Shown: in pieces, positions 54,652 through 64,000 of the stretch
How the letters are laid out: every line of letters begins with the position of its first letter
Position numbering within the stretch: position 1 is the first letter of the stretch
NCBI GenBank assembly: GCA_025331435.1
Contig: JAIWNI010000004.1
Span: forward strand, 372,001-436,000
Direction: 5' to 3'
Length of the DNA stretch: 64,000 nucleotides
Origin: Choanephora cucurbitarum
Taxonomy: Eukaryota; Mucoromycota; Mucoromycetes; Mucorales; Choanephoraceae
Translations under genes and position numbers: made by a program
The notes under the pieces: generated by a model
What the model was told of the DNA's origin: nothing
Database searches by the model: none
The model's input: only the letters and a program-made list of their open reading frames with translations

Positions 54652-56084
54652 ATGCTGGTAAAAGCAAGGATAGCTTTATTGCTAATCTCGTGTACTCTTG
54701 CTTCATCAGAAAACACTATACAGCTTGCTATCAATAAAAAGAACAAGAAACTAAATCACTACTCGAAAAGAAAGAACATATATCAAACACAACTCTTTAA
54801 CAATGATGGATCAGAATATCTAATCAACATTGGCGTGGGTACACCCGTACAGAATTTCATTGTATCATTGGATACAGGAAGGTAAAGATGATGCATGTAC
54901 TGATTTATTTAAGAAAGTATTGACTGATTTGGATTTAATTTAGCTCGGATTTATGGATTCCTTCTATTCAATGTCCAACTCAAGAATGTCCACATAGCAA
55001 GTTCGATGCCTCCAAATCAAGTACATTTAGAGATGTTGACAACAATCAACCTTTTTATATTGAATATGGTATCGGTTCAGTCAATGGGTCATATGCTAGA
55101 GACAGTGTACATCTTGGTGGGGCCCATATACCTCAGCAGCTCTTTGGATTGGCCACATCTACTCGCGACATTATTTTACCTTATTCATCACCTTCAAATG
55201 GTATCTTTGGACTTGGTTATCCAGCACTTACTACAGGCAATAGGAATTATCAACCGTTTGTATTTCAATTGGCAGAGAGGGGGCTGATTGAGAAGCCCCT
55301 ATTTTCAATCAGCATGGGGTCAATGATTGAAACAGGATGGTCAGGCGAAATCTTGCTAGGTGGAATAAATCAAGACAAATACGTTGGCAAACTAGTATAT
55401 GAGCCTGTAATCAGTGGAGAAAGCGGCAACACAACCTATTGGATGGTGGGGAGTGATTCGATCCAAGTAAGACGAGATCATACAAGGAATCAAGATCTGG
55501 TTTATGACAACACGTTCTCTCATGCCCGAGGCTTAATTATTGACACAGGCACTACCTTGACATATACGGATTATGAGATGGCTGAAGCAATTGTTCATCG
55601 CGTTGCTTATGGTCATGTCCTGTTTGACTCCAGGTCTGGGGTTTATATTGTTGACTGCCGAACTGGTGTTGATCCATCCAGAAGCTACTCAGTTCGCTTT
55701 ACCCTGAGCCAAAGCCAGACAAAATTGAGCATTCCTGTCAGGGATCTTGTGCTGCCAATTGGAGACGGATTATGTATGTTTGGTATTGCTCCATGGATGA
55801 ATACCGGCAATAGCGCAAAAATGAAGGAAAAGGGTTGGATTTTGGTAGGCGATTCTGTGCTTCGATCAAGCTATCTTGTGTTTGACATGAAACAGCATCA
55901 AATTGGGTTTGCAAAGGTAAGTGCCTCAAAAATGTCAATCAGTCATTTATCTTACATGCAGTAACAGGCTGCCTCTCAAACTAATTTCAGGCAGAATTAT
56001 GTCTCTTTGGGTAACACAGTGTATACTATAGAGATTACCTATTTAATCACAACTGCCTTCATTGTTGTTGTTGTTGCCATATAA
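54652..56084 (+). CDS. Pepsin-like aspartic protease C
   Basis: 439 aa, exons 54652-54881, 54944-55916 and 55968-56084. Signal peptide (LVKARIALLLISCTLASS), short basic propeptide with KR (HYSKRKNIYQ), catalytic motifs LDTGSSDLWIP and IIDTGTTLTYTD, flap YGIGSVNGSYARD, and late motifs CMFGIAP and WILVGDSVLRSSYLVFDM. The third exon is my inference: it starts at 55968 after TAACAG, restores a tail aligned with protease B (AAS...YVSLGNTVYTI), and ends in a hydrophobic segment (ITYLITTAFIVVVVAI). Without it the ORF would stop at 55964 with no anchor. Shorter than A and B because the inter-lobe insertion is reduced. The first intron position is shared with A and B. Confidence 0.9.
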
Positions 56085-57456
56085 AGAAAACGCTGCTATC
56101 TGTGATTTATTTATTTTTTGACCAAGGTAGCACCAAGAAACAATTTTGATGGATTCTTGGTACACGGTTGATTTGCACAACTTTCTTAAATTACGATGAT
56201 GCTTTGACTTTTTCTAAAAAAAAGTGAGCGAAATGTAACGTCAGTACCTTGTTGCTCTGACAGTAGAATAAAGTGTCTTTTAGAGTCTCTTAAAAAATAC
56301 TGACATCGCCTTAAAGAACTGTTGTCCCATAAATAAAGAAAAACGCATGCTTGTTTAGTTCAACCTTCAGTTTCCAACTGTTGAAAAATTCGAGACCGAT
56401 AAAGGAGCAAAGGAGACGGCTTTTGACCCTTTAAGAATAAGCTTGATTTAGTTTTCTTTCTATGTAAAAAAAAGAAAACTTTCAATCACAAATGTCGAGA
56501 CTGAAAATGATAGAAGTATGTATTTCTTGATCAACATAAGAGTTGAGTTGCATTATGTCAATGAAAACAATAGAGATTGCTGCTTCCTCTTTGTCTCAGA
56601 AATGATCACTAAAAAGGTTAGGAGATGGCTCTAAGCAGAGACAACTTGCGTCAGAATTTTGGACAAATTGAGCAAAGCCGCTCAACACAAGGATGATGTG
56701 CTTATTCTCAGTATTTGAAATGTCAGATTCAACACAAGAAATTGAAGCATTCTTTTCAGATCAACAGCACACAAGCTTTAAAAGCTTTCAATAGGCGCTT
56801 TGCAGTTGACATTGATGTTTCCTCCTCACTTAGAGTTTGTCAAGTGTACATCCATCCTCAAAACGGCACTATCAAGCTATCACGAGTTGTTTGGCTCTTT
56901 CTATCATTAATACTTTTTAAGAAAATAACACATAAAAAATAGTTGTACATATAGGGCATAGCAACCTCAATATCAAGAACTGTAGCTTTCTCTTCTAAAA
57001 GAGGCTGTCAATGCTAGTGATAGTACAGAAGAAGCTTACCACATCCAAGAAAGTATCTTTATGAAGTCATACATGTGATGATGAAGTCGATAAAAATATT
57101 GTATTTTGAGTCTGATTTACCTTGACATTTCAGTAAGAATGCAACAGAAATTTACAAATTAGAGAGCTATTGGACAACTACTGTCTTTGTAAGAAGGATT
57201 TAACTATGCCATAGCTGATAGGTCAGATGCCCAGAAAGTAGAGCAAATCTTCATCTTAAAAGTTAATTTAGCCTGATTATCCTATTTTGTGACCACCTGA
57301 AGGATGTAGTATTTTCCAAAAGTAGACTTTTTCTATTACAAGTCACTCAAATGCACCAATTATATTCATTAGTGTTTGTTTATGAAAAAAAACGTTTTAT
57401 TTTTATTTTCACATTTTTTCTTTCTTTTTCATTTTTTTCCATACATATATATTAAA
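56085..57456. other. Intergenic region, no gene supported
   Basis: 1.4 kb of AT-rich DNA; an ORF at 56715-56942 has no recognised motif. The last 100 bp are T-rich, fitting a promoter/leader for the next gene. Nothing else seen. Confidence 0.4.
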
Positions 57457-58071
57457 ATGAATGTCATTGATCAACAGACTAATTTTCAGTATGATATCAA
57501 TAAAGAGATTCTTATGAAAAGATTAGCAGACGCAAGTCAATATAAGATTTATCCTTCAATTATACCAAAAAACGAACTACCTTTAAGAAAGATTTTACTG
57601 ACCACGAGGTAAATTCCCACAATACATACACAGCCAGCAGTGGTTATTGAAAAGCCTCAGAATAGACTTTGGAACCATGTCCGTAGACAACAGGCATTAA
57701 TGACAATACCCTCTTCTGCTAATGAATGGTTATTTCAGCAGCAGGATAATACCATCATATTAGAACCAGAAATCAAGGAACAGGAAGATATACCCAAAAA
57801 CCAATATGACTGGTCTTGGTTCGACAAAGAAGAAAGATCATCTTTGAGTCACGAGGATACGTCATCACAAGATACCAGCTCATTTCATAACACAACTTCA
57901 AAAAAGCGGGTGTTAGACCAAGAGGATGAAAATGAAGACAAGGAACAAGTTCAAATCAAAAAGATAAAACTTCATTTTAATACAATTGATTCCCCGGCTA
58001 CACCGGCTGGACCGGATGCTGTTGAAACCACTACCACTACCACTCATCCTGCAGTTCTACTTAGTGCATAA
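57457..58071 (+). CDS. Hypothetical protein, two exons
   Basis: I do not recognise the family. Exons 57457-57608 and 57666-58071 give 185 aa. The acceptor at 57665 (AGAATAG) is chosen because nearer AG sites break the frame, whereas this one gives a continuous RLWNHVRRQQALMTIPSSA. The N-terminus is charged and helical (NKEILMKRLADASQYKIYPS); an aromatic motif YDWSWFDKEE sits in the middle. The C-terminal third is acidic, Ser/Thr-rich, with a nuclear-localisation-like cluster (KKRVLDQEDE, IKKIKL) and a Thr run before the end. This suggests a small, partly disordered nuclear protein; function unknown. Confidence 0.6.
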
Positions 58072-58807
58072 ATTCAAGTTTGTTAATTAGCTCATTGTTT
58101 AAAAATAGATCTTCACTCTCCCTTTCTCATTAATCTCATACAGTCTATCTTTGTCTATGCGCACTCACATTTATACATATCACAAGCGTTACAGTTCTTT
58201 CATTCTGTCCTTCTCTTTCTTTTATAAAGCTATACATTAGGGGAAAAGACACGAGAAGAAAAAATAAACATAAAATTGTAGAAAAAAAAAGCAGTGCGTA
58301 AAGTCAGCATAAAAAGGGTTACACCTGACCTATTTCTTTTTATGTAAGTAGTACCATATGTGTCAATCGATCTAGTGTTGTCGTTGATAAAAAGAAAATA
58401 TCAAGCTCTGAAGCTATTGAGACCTATTTAATTATAGCCCTTTTCGGAAGGTTCCGTATTATAGAGTGCTTTGATCCTATGTACAAAAAGAAAGCTGTGT
58501 AATGCAGTAAGAAAATAAATGCGTTATGTACCTGTATAGGCAAATGTTACTGAGAGTAACCCTTCAAATGTCTATTTGACAATTCAGTTAGATGTTCCTC
58601 TTATAGGTTGCATTAGTAAGATTGATCAAATATAATTTTGTTTCATTTGTACCTATTAAGAATAAGACAAAGGGAAAGAAAGCAAGCAGCGCAGAATAAG
58701 CTTATGTATTACAAGAGAAACCTTTCATTTGTTAAGGCCTTTTTATTGGAACACAGATAAGCTTAATCTTCTATTACATATGCTTTTTTTGGAATAAAAA
58801 AAGTAAT
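58072..58807. other. Convergent intergenic region
   Basis: 736 bp between two genes that end toward each other. AT-rich, with poly(A)-signal-like AATAAA sequences; no gene or RNA recognised. Confidence 0.4.
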
Positions 58808-60026
58808 TTATCCTTCTATTGACATTTGTTGATCTATCTTTTCTTCGATGCCCACTTGCTTGTTTAGTATGACAAAGCCTACTAAAATGAACAGACTGCC
58901 AAAAATGGTAGGCAGAGGTACCATAACACCTGTAATCAAAACGTCTGTCACAGCAACAGCAGGTATTGTTAGCATCACACCTACTGCAGCGAATACTGGA
59001 TTGACAAGTGCAATGACAGCCATAAAAGTAGCATTATAAATTACACTCATAGAAGCAATCGCAAGAATATAACCAAATGTTTCCAGATCTGGTAGTTCAA
59101 ATGTCTCAATATTCAGCATATGAAGTATAGGAAAAGGTATCCATAAAACCAAAAGAGTGATAAGGCCAATGGTTCCTGTCAGTGTATTGGCAAACAGAAC
59201 AGTAGGCTGGGAGGGAGATGCGTATTTTTTGTAGTATACTTCATAAAATCCATATAATGCTGCACCTATACTGGCCACTAGAATGCCCATCCATTCCGCT
59301 ACATTATCTTTTTGTGCTTGCTTAATATCGCTGTCTTCAGAGGGTAGAGGCCAGCATGCCATAGTCAATACGCCTATCAAACAGAGCAAAACAGCACATA
59401 TCTTAGTCAAGCGCAGTTTATCCTTTAGCATCAGGATACTAAACAGATAAGCAAAGAAGCAGCCTGTGTTGTAAATGGCAGTCAAGCTAGACATAGACGT
59501 AAGGTTGACGCTAAGGTACCAGATATAGGCAGGTAGCGTTAGCAATACAGAGAGCCATAGGCTTGTCTTGATCACAAATTGCATAGGATCTGTATGGTCA
59601 CCTTGAACGCGATACTGTAGTTCGCATAGTGATTTCTGAATAGATACTATACTGCTGTCTGTTACCTGAATGAGATCGTGCAATGCAGTGCCCAAAGTCT
59701 TATGAGGTAACTGAGCATACTCTGCCAAAATCTGAATGGGAATCATAAATACATAACATGAGTGACTTATGTATCTAAGAAACTGTCATTAACAAGCGCT
59801 AGCACAACATGTAAACTTTTTCTGTTACTCACAAAATAAAGTAAGGCTTAGAATACTGTGTGGTTTTTTGAACATATTGAGTCAGTTCTGTTTGCAATAC
59901 AAAAGTGATGATGCATATAGTTAGCATGACTGTCGCTAAAACAGATCGAGATTGCTTATGTCGATACTGAATTGCAGGCGATCTTAAAGGCTGTTCATCT
60001 GTTGGTAGAGTGTGGTAAGAGGCCAT
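58808..60026 (-). CDS. EamA/SLC35F-like membrane transporter
   Basis: 386 aa, exons 60026-59833 and 59774-58808. The N-terminal TM follows a short cytosolic tail (VLATVMLTICIITFVLQTEL), and the exon junction gives KPYFILYISHSCYVFMIPIQ, the conserved early motif of SLC35F/YML018C-type drug/metabolite transporters. About nine further hydrophobic helices follow, including LWLSVLLTLPAYIWYLSVNL, SSLTAIYNTGCFFAYLFSIL (the EamA S-x-T/A signature) and FGSLFILVGFVILNKQVG. The loop between the two halves is long (PLPSEDSDIKQAQKDNVAEW). Orphan members are placed in Golgi or vacuole membranes; the substrate is unknown. Confidence 0.87.
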
Positions 60027-61043
60027 AGTTTATAAATAAGACAGAAATTGAAACGACTTTAGGAGAACATGTAGTTGCTTTGCACTATAAACCAGCAACG
60101 CAAAAAAGCAAGGCAAATGCGATTATCAATCTCAAATATTAAAAAAAGGAGAAGATCTGATTGGCTATAGAAAAAAGAGAGTAAAAAAAAGTGCTTATGC
60201 GCATAGTAGGGCGGATCAATAATATATGTAGCATGATTCTCTATTGTCCCTTTTTTCTTTCTTCTTGCTTGCATATATATACCTTTCAAGAATTAGGAGG
60301 CTGAAATACAAGAGAATCAAGCCATAAGTTTGTATGGTTCATCTTATCACTTGTTGAAACATCTTCTGACCTAAATGGAATATCCAGTGCGTGTATTGTG
60401 TTCAAGAGAATACTCTTTTCAATTCAAGTGCTAGTCATTCGAAAACAAGGACCGAGTCGCCGCTTGCTCACTAGGTAAGCTCCAATGCAGTCAAAGTGGC
60501 TTGAGTCTATGTAGTTACATTCAATTTTATTCTGCATCACCTAGTTTGAGATGCGATAGGCGGGTAAAGAGAATGCCGAAATTATCTTGAGTCGCGTTTG
60601 AATCACCGAAAATGTGTTTGTTAAACAGCTTTAGCACAGCTTCTAACTTCACCATAGTTGAAGTTCCAACTGTAGAAAAGAACCAGGTCAACCAAGACAT
60701 ACATAATAGTAAGTTTCTCTCGGCAATTCACTAAAATGTTTGTCTGAATTATTTCATTCAGAATGCCTTATTTGATGAGTACCAAATTCTTTCAGGGACT
60801 AATTTTTTTTTTGCTTCAGTTGGATTAGTTACACAATCTGCTGATTATGAAGCATAATTCTTAATCAAGAAATCAAACGAGACTTCAGATTCCTATTTGT
60901 GTAAGTCAGATCATGTTCCACAAGGGAATAAATGATAGTAAGCAGTAAACGATTCGAAGCTTATATATTCGGTCTTTTCTTCTTTTTCTTTGTTCTTTTA
61001 TATTGTCTACTATTGCTTATTTAGTCTTGAAGACAACAATACA
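60027..61043. promoter_or_regulatory. Divergent intergenic region
   Basis: 1.0 kb between two divergent membrane-protein genes, so it includes both promoters. AT-rich; a TATATATA stretch lies near 60273. No RNA gene or repeat seen. Confidence 0.35.
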
Positions 61044-62106
61044 ATGATATATAAAGACCAACGGATAGAACCCTCAAAATATGCTATTGTCAATTGGTTG
61101 GGATTAACCGAACTCGTGCCCGAACGAGCAGTGACATCGTATTGGTTTTCATCAAAGATTTTCTTTGTAATTCGATTTGTTTTGACTTTATATTCCACCA
61201 TTGTCCTGTGGACAGATATTGGCACTACGCATTCCGGTTATTTCTTCATGTTCTTTACATCATTTACTTTCATTGGTCTTCATGCTTATTTAGTTGTAAG
61301 ATAATATACTCGAGATTTATCGTTTCGATTCCTGTTTCTTATAACTCTAACAATATGTTTGTAGACTTCTTGCGTTCATCATGCTCGCTACCTCATGAAC
61401 AAAAATATGGATTTCATGTTGAATCAATATGCAATTCTCAACTACCTCTACATGTACCTTTATTCCACTGTCGTCACTTTCAAGTAAGTAAACATGATTT
61501 GCGCCATATCACGCAACCTTCTGATTATAGCCGTTAGTATTGTCACACCTGTTGTTTATTGGGCTCTGTTGAATGCAACCAGTACAGCAAGTAAGTAGCA
61601 ATGGTAGAAAAAAAGTTTCTGTATGTATCACCTAAACAAAAAAAAATCATTTAAGAAACACCTGTCGAAGTATGGCTCAATGTATCTGTTCATGGTGTAT
61701 CTTTCTTCCTTATGATTTTCGATGTAATTATGAATCGTATGAAAATTCCCATCCGCATGGTCGTCTTCCCTTTCATCACTATTGTTGGGTTCATGCTGTT
61801 TTCATTTGTCGTTTATGCTTGGTAAGACAATGAATCATATAGTTACGTTTAAGCGTGCATCTAAACTATAACTTTGTTTTTAGTAATGGAATCTGGATTT
61901 ACCCCTTCTTGGATTGGAGGCAAGGTGGTATGGCTGCAGCATGGTACATTATGGTTGGTGCCATCTGTGTCATTGGTTTTTTCGTCCAAGTCTTTATTCA
62001 TTGGCTTCGTGACTTTATTGCCCGCAAATTGGGTAAGACAACCACTCAAGAATTAGATGAAAAGACAGAGGCTCCTTATAAAATGGAGGAAGCACAAATG
62101 GTTTAG
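61044..62106 (+). CDS. AIG1/FAR-17a-like multi-pass membrane protein
   Basis: 270 aa, five exons: 61044-61295, 61365-61483, 61538-61590, 61656-61821 and 61884-62106. About six hydrophobic segments: IFFVIRFVLTLYSTIVLWTD, YFFMFFTSFTFIGLHAYLVV, YAILNYLYMYLYSTVVTFN, VEVWLNVSVHGVSFFLMIFD, MVVFPFITIVGFMLFSFVVY and AAAWYIMVGAICVIGFFVQV. The pattern WxNxSVHG...D with a later IYPFLDW matches the AIG1/FAR-17a family, whose animal members hydrolyse FAHFA lipids using a Thr and this His. The C-terminus is soluble and acidic. Family assignment is moderate and enzymatic activity only inferred. Small exon 3 (53 bp) uses the second of two possible acceptors, as the first gives a stop. Confidence 0.75.
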
Positions 62107-62349
62107 AAATTTTTTTTCTGAAACCTTTTTAGTTATTTTACATCCATGTTACACATTAATAATACCTACTATGTATAGATTCTTTCTTTATTGCTTTTAT
62201 CCTTTCGCCGCGCCCTTACTTTCTGTTGCATATTATGTTATATCAAGTTTTACTTCGAATAACTGCGTGCGCAAACACTGTTATCTTCGCCTTTAGTTTC
62301 CGCAAGAAACAGATGTTTTTCTTTATTGAGAAATTATTAATTCATTTCG

Positions 62350-64000
62350 TTATACCCAAGACCCATTTGAAGTGTCTTGCCAACATGTCTGCTCAGATTG
62401 AGACTGTTGAGGCTGTAAGAGATAAGCCATCCAGTCATCCATTTCTATCGTGCTAGGCACCGACCAGAATGGGTTATCAGGTCGATTTCTAAATATGCTG
62501 TTATTATCCATCAAGTTGTTCAACGGAGGTTGACTTTGCGATGATAACTGAGTGTGCGGTTGTTGCGTATAGCATGCATTGTTACTCATGTTGTTATCAA
62601 GATTAAGTAAAGGGTATGGTTGTGTGTTGACAGCATCTGAATTATTAAGATGATTAGAAAGACCAAGAAGAATACTATCAATAGGATTTGTAGGCATAAC
62701 GAACTCATTTCCATTCGAGGCACCTGAGTTGGGCTGTTGATATGACATTGGTGCTTGCTGATAGGAAGATGTCGCACTGGTGTTGAAGCCAAATTGCCTT
62801 AAGGAGTAAGGTAGAGCTTCTACATGATTCATATCAACTGGTAGAGCTTGATTCAAAGATGGAGGATCTATGCGAACAAGTCAATTAGTCAGATACACAG
62901 ACTTTAAGCATATGTAACCTCAATACCTCCTCTATCTGCTTGAAGACCTGAATAAAGTCCATTGATCCAGTCGCCATTTACTGATGAGCTGGGTGTTGAA
63001 TGTGAACTTGCAGGAGCATCAGAATCAGACCAGCCAAGCACATCTACTCTCAAGTCACTCCTTTCTTGGGAAGGGATAGTTGTATCGTCTAGAGTTGTTA
63101 CTGTCAACTCGTTGCTCTTTTTTGCCTTCTTGTGTCGCTTCCTCTCCCGATCAGAAGGAAGCTCATAGGGATTCCGTCCGTCACACTTAATCAATTTATC
63201 AAACGTGATGTCACGGTTCATTATAAGCTGATCAACAATTCCATGCAATTGAGTAGCTGCAAACGACATGCGGGATAATCGCTCAAGCAACTTTCTTGCT
63301 CGAATCAGATTTGACTTAGCTGTATCAGAAACATTAGGATCCGGGTTAGATGCACTGTTGACATGAATAAGAGTGGCTGTAAAGACTGGGTAGACAGCAA
63401 AATTCCAAGCTACCAATAGAAAGTCGCGGTAATGCATTTTTTCAGCAATAGCTACGCATTGTGTTGCAGCACTTGTGCATATACTGAGCGAAGATTGTGA
63501 AGAACGCGTCTTTTGCTCACCATTCTTCTCAATAAAAGGGCGATGAAGTAATATGAGAAGCGTGCAATAGGCCATATACATGATGGCTTTAAAATAGAAC
63601 AAAAAAACGTACCCCTTTCATTTTAGCTAGAGTTTGAATCAGCTTTTCTTTTCTGGCTTACCTGACATGGATATAAGTGGCGTCAAGCCATGATTGTTTA
63701 GTCGATGCACATTGGTAGAACAGATTTGTAGAGCTGGAGGTAGAGCAGAACGCCATTCTGAGAGCGCATTGTCAAGATAATTGACGATGGCATCACTGCC
63801 GTATTTCTCACTATGTTTCTTAGCCAATGGTGTGTACAGTCCTTGTAACAATTTTCCAAGAATTTCGGATAATTTGAGTAGTTGCACGAATGGTTGATAG
63901 AGAGGGATGATACCACGTTTGACTTTCCGTGCGACATGCTCATCTAAAGAAGGGAATCTGGGGCCATCGTTTTCATCCTCGCCTTCCTGTGGAACATCCA
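62350..64000 (-). CDS. Fungal-specific transcription factor (fungal_trans domain), 3' part
   Basis: Three exons seen: 64000-63662 (continues off the right edge), 63586-62927 and 62867-62350. The middle homology region is typical of zinc-cluster regulators: RFPSLDEHVARKVKRGIIPL, YLDNALSEWRSALPPALQI, YMAYCTLLILLHRPFIEKNG and a helix-rich part (CVAIAEKMHYRDFLLVAWNF). Exon 2 holds a nuclear-localisation-like cluster (DRERKRHKKAKKS). Exon 3 encodes a Gln/Asn/Ser-rich tail (SYQQAPMSYQQPNSGAS) suited to activation. The DNA-binding domain would lie beyond 64000. The intron at 63661-63587 was chosen because its ends keep phase; other acceptors hit stops. Confidence 0.82.

Noticed and set aside
61524..61537. 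First AG (GATTATAG) as acceptor for exon 3 of the AIG1-like gene
   Set aside because: Gives an immediate in-frame TAG; the next AG seven bases later keeps the frame open.
63590..63661. Alternative upstream acceptor in the transcription factor, adding FLFYFK before the helix
   Set aside because: It needs a frame change in a T7 run; the acceptor at 63587 keeps phase without any change.

Overview
The window reads as nuclear DNA of an early-diverging fungus, most likely Mucorales (Mucoromycota). The DNA is AT-rich. Genes are short and carry many 50-75 bp GT-AG introns. The gene content is typical of that group: an F-box protein without introns, an ARID2/Rsc9-like remodeller subunit, CsbD-like and Apd1/Aim32-like proteins, clustered pepsin-like proteases and a fungal_trans-type regulator. 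No species can be assigned from the sequence alone. Every multi-exon model given here was spliced by hand, and the coding length of each complete model is a multiple of three.

Layout. 1-13.7 kb: possible edge fragment, NADP-isocitrate dehydrogenase (-), F-box protein (+), ARID/zinc-finger remodeller subunit (+), CsbD-like stress protein (-), phosphopantothenate-cysteine ligase (-), separated by gene-poor DNA. 13.7-21.1 kb: a complete Ty3/gypsy retrotransposon (-) whose 5' LTR ends 9 bp before a tRNA-Arg gene. 22.2-32.5 kb: CARM1-like arginine methyltransferase (-), a dead Tc1/mariner-type DNA transposon with 184 bp inverted repeats and foreign cargo, NC2-beta/Dr1, an Apd1/Aim32-like protein and a Sec2/Rabin8-type Rab exchange factor. 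33.2-40.6 kb: a second, different Ty3/gypsy element (-) with identical-looking LTRs and intact ORFs. 40.6-45.4 kb: a non-LTR (LINE) retrotransposon (-) inserted inside a tRNA-Ile gene. Its 25 bp target duplication rebuilt an intact tRNA on its far side. 45.5-49.3 kb: gene-poor DNA with a degenerate repeat that also lies downstream of the tRNA-Arg. 49.3-56.1 kb: three related pepsin-like aspartic proteases. 57.4-64 kb: a hypothetical gene, an EamA/SLC35F-like transporter (-), an AIG1/FAR-17a-like membrane protein (+), and the 3' part of a fungal transcription factor running off the right edge (-).

The most interesting content is the set of mobile elements around Pol III genes. Two unrelated gypsy elements sit 9 and 10 bp upstream of tRNA 5' ends in the same orientation, which suggests Ty3-like targeting. 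The LINE sits in the box A region of a tRNA without destroying it. The elements also carry several translational recoding signals that can be read directly: a GGGAAAA -1 slip heptamer at both gag/pol junctions, a UGA-CUA-G readthrough context between RNase H and integrase in element 2, and a UAAUG stop-restart overlap in the LINE. Both gypsy integrase ORFs open with a very hydrophobic, membrane-like segment, which is unusual.
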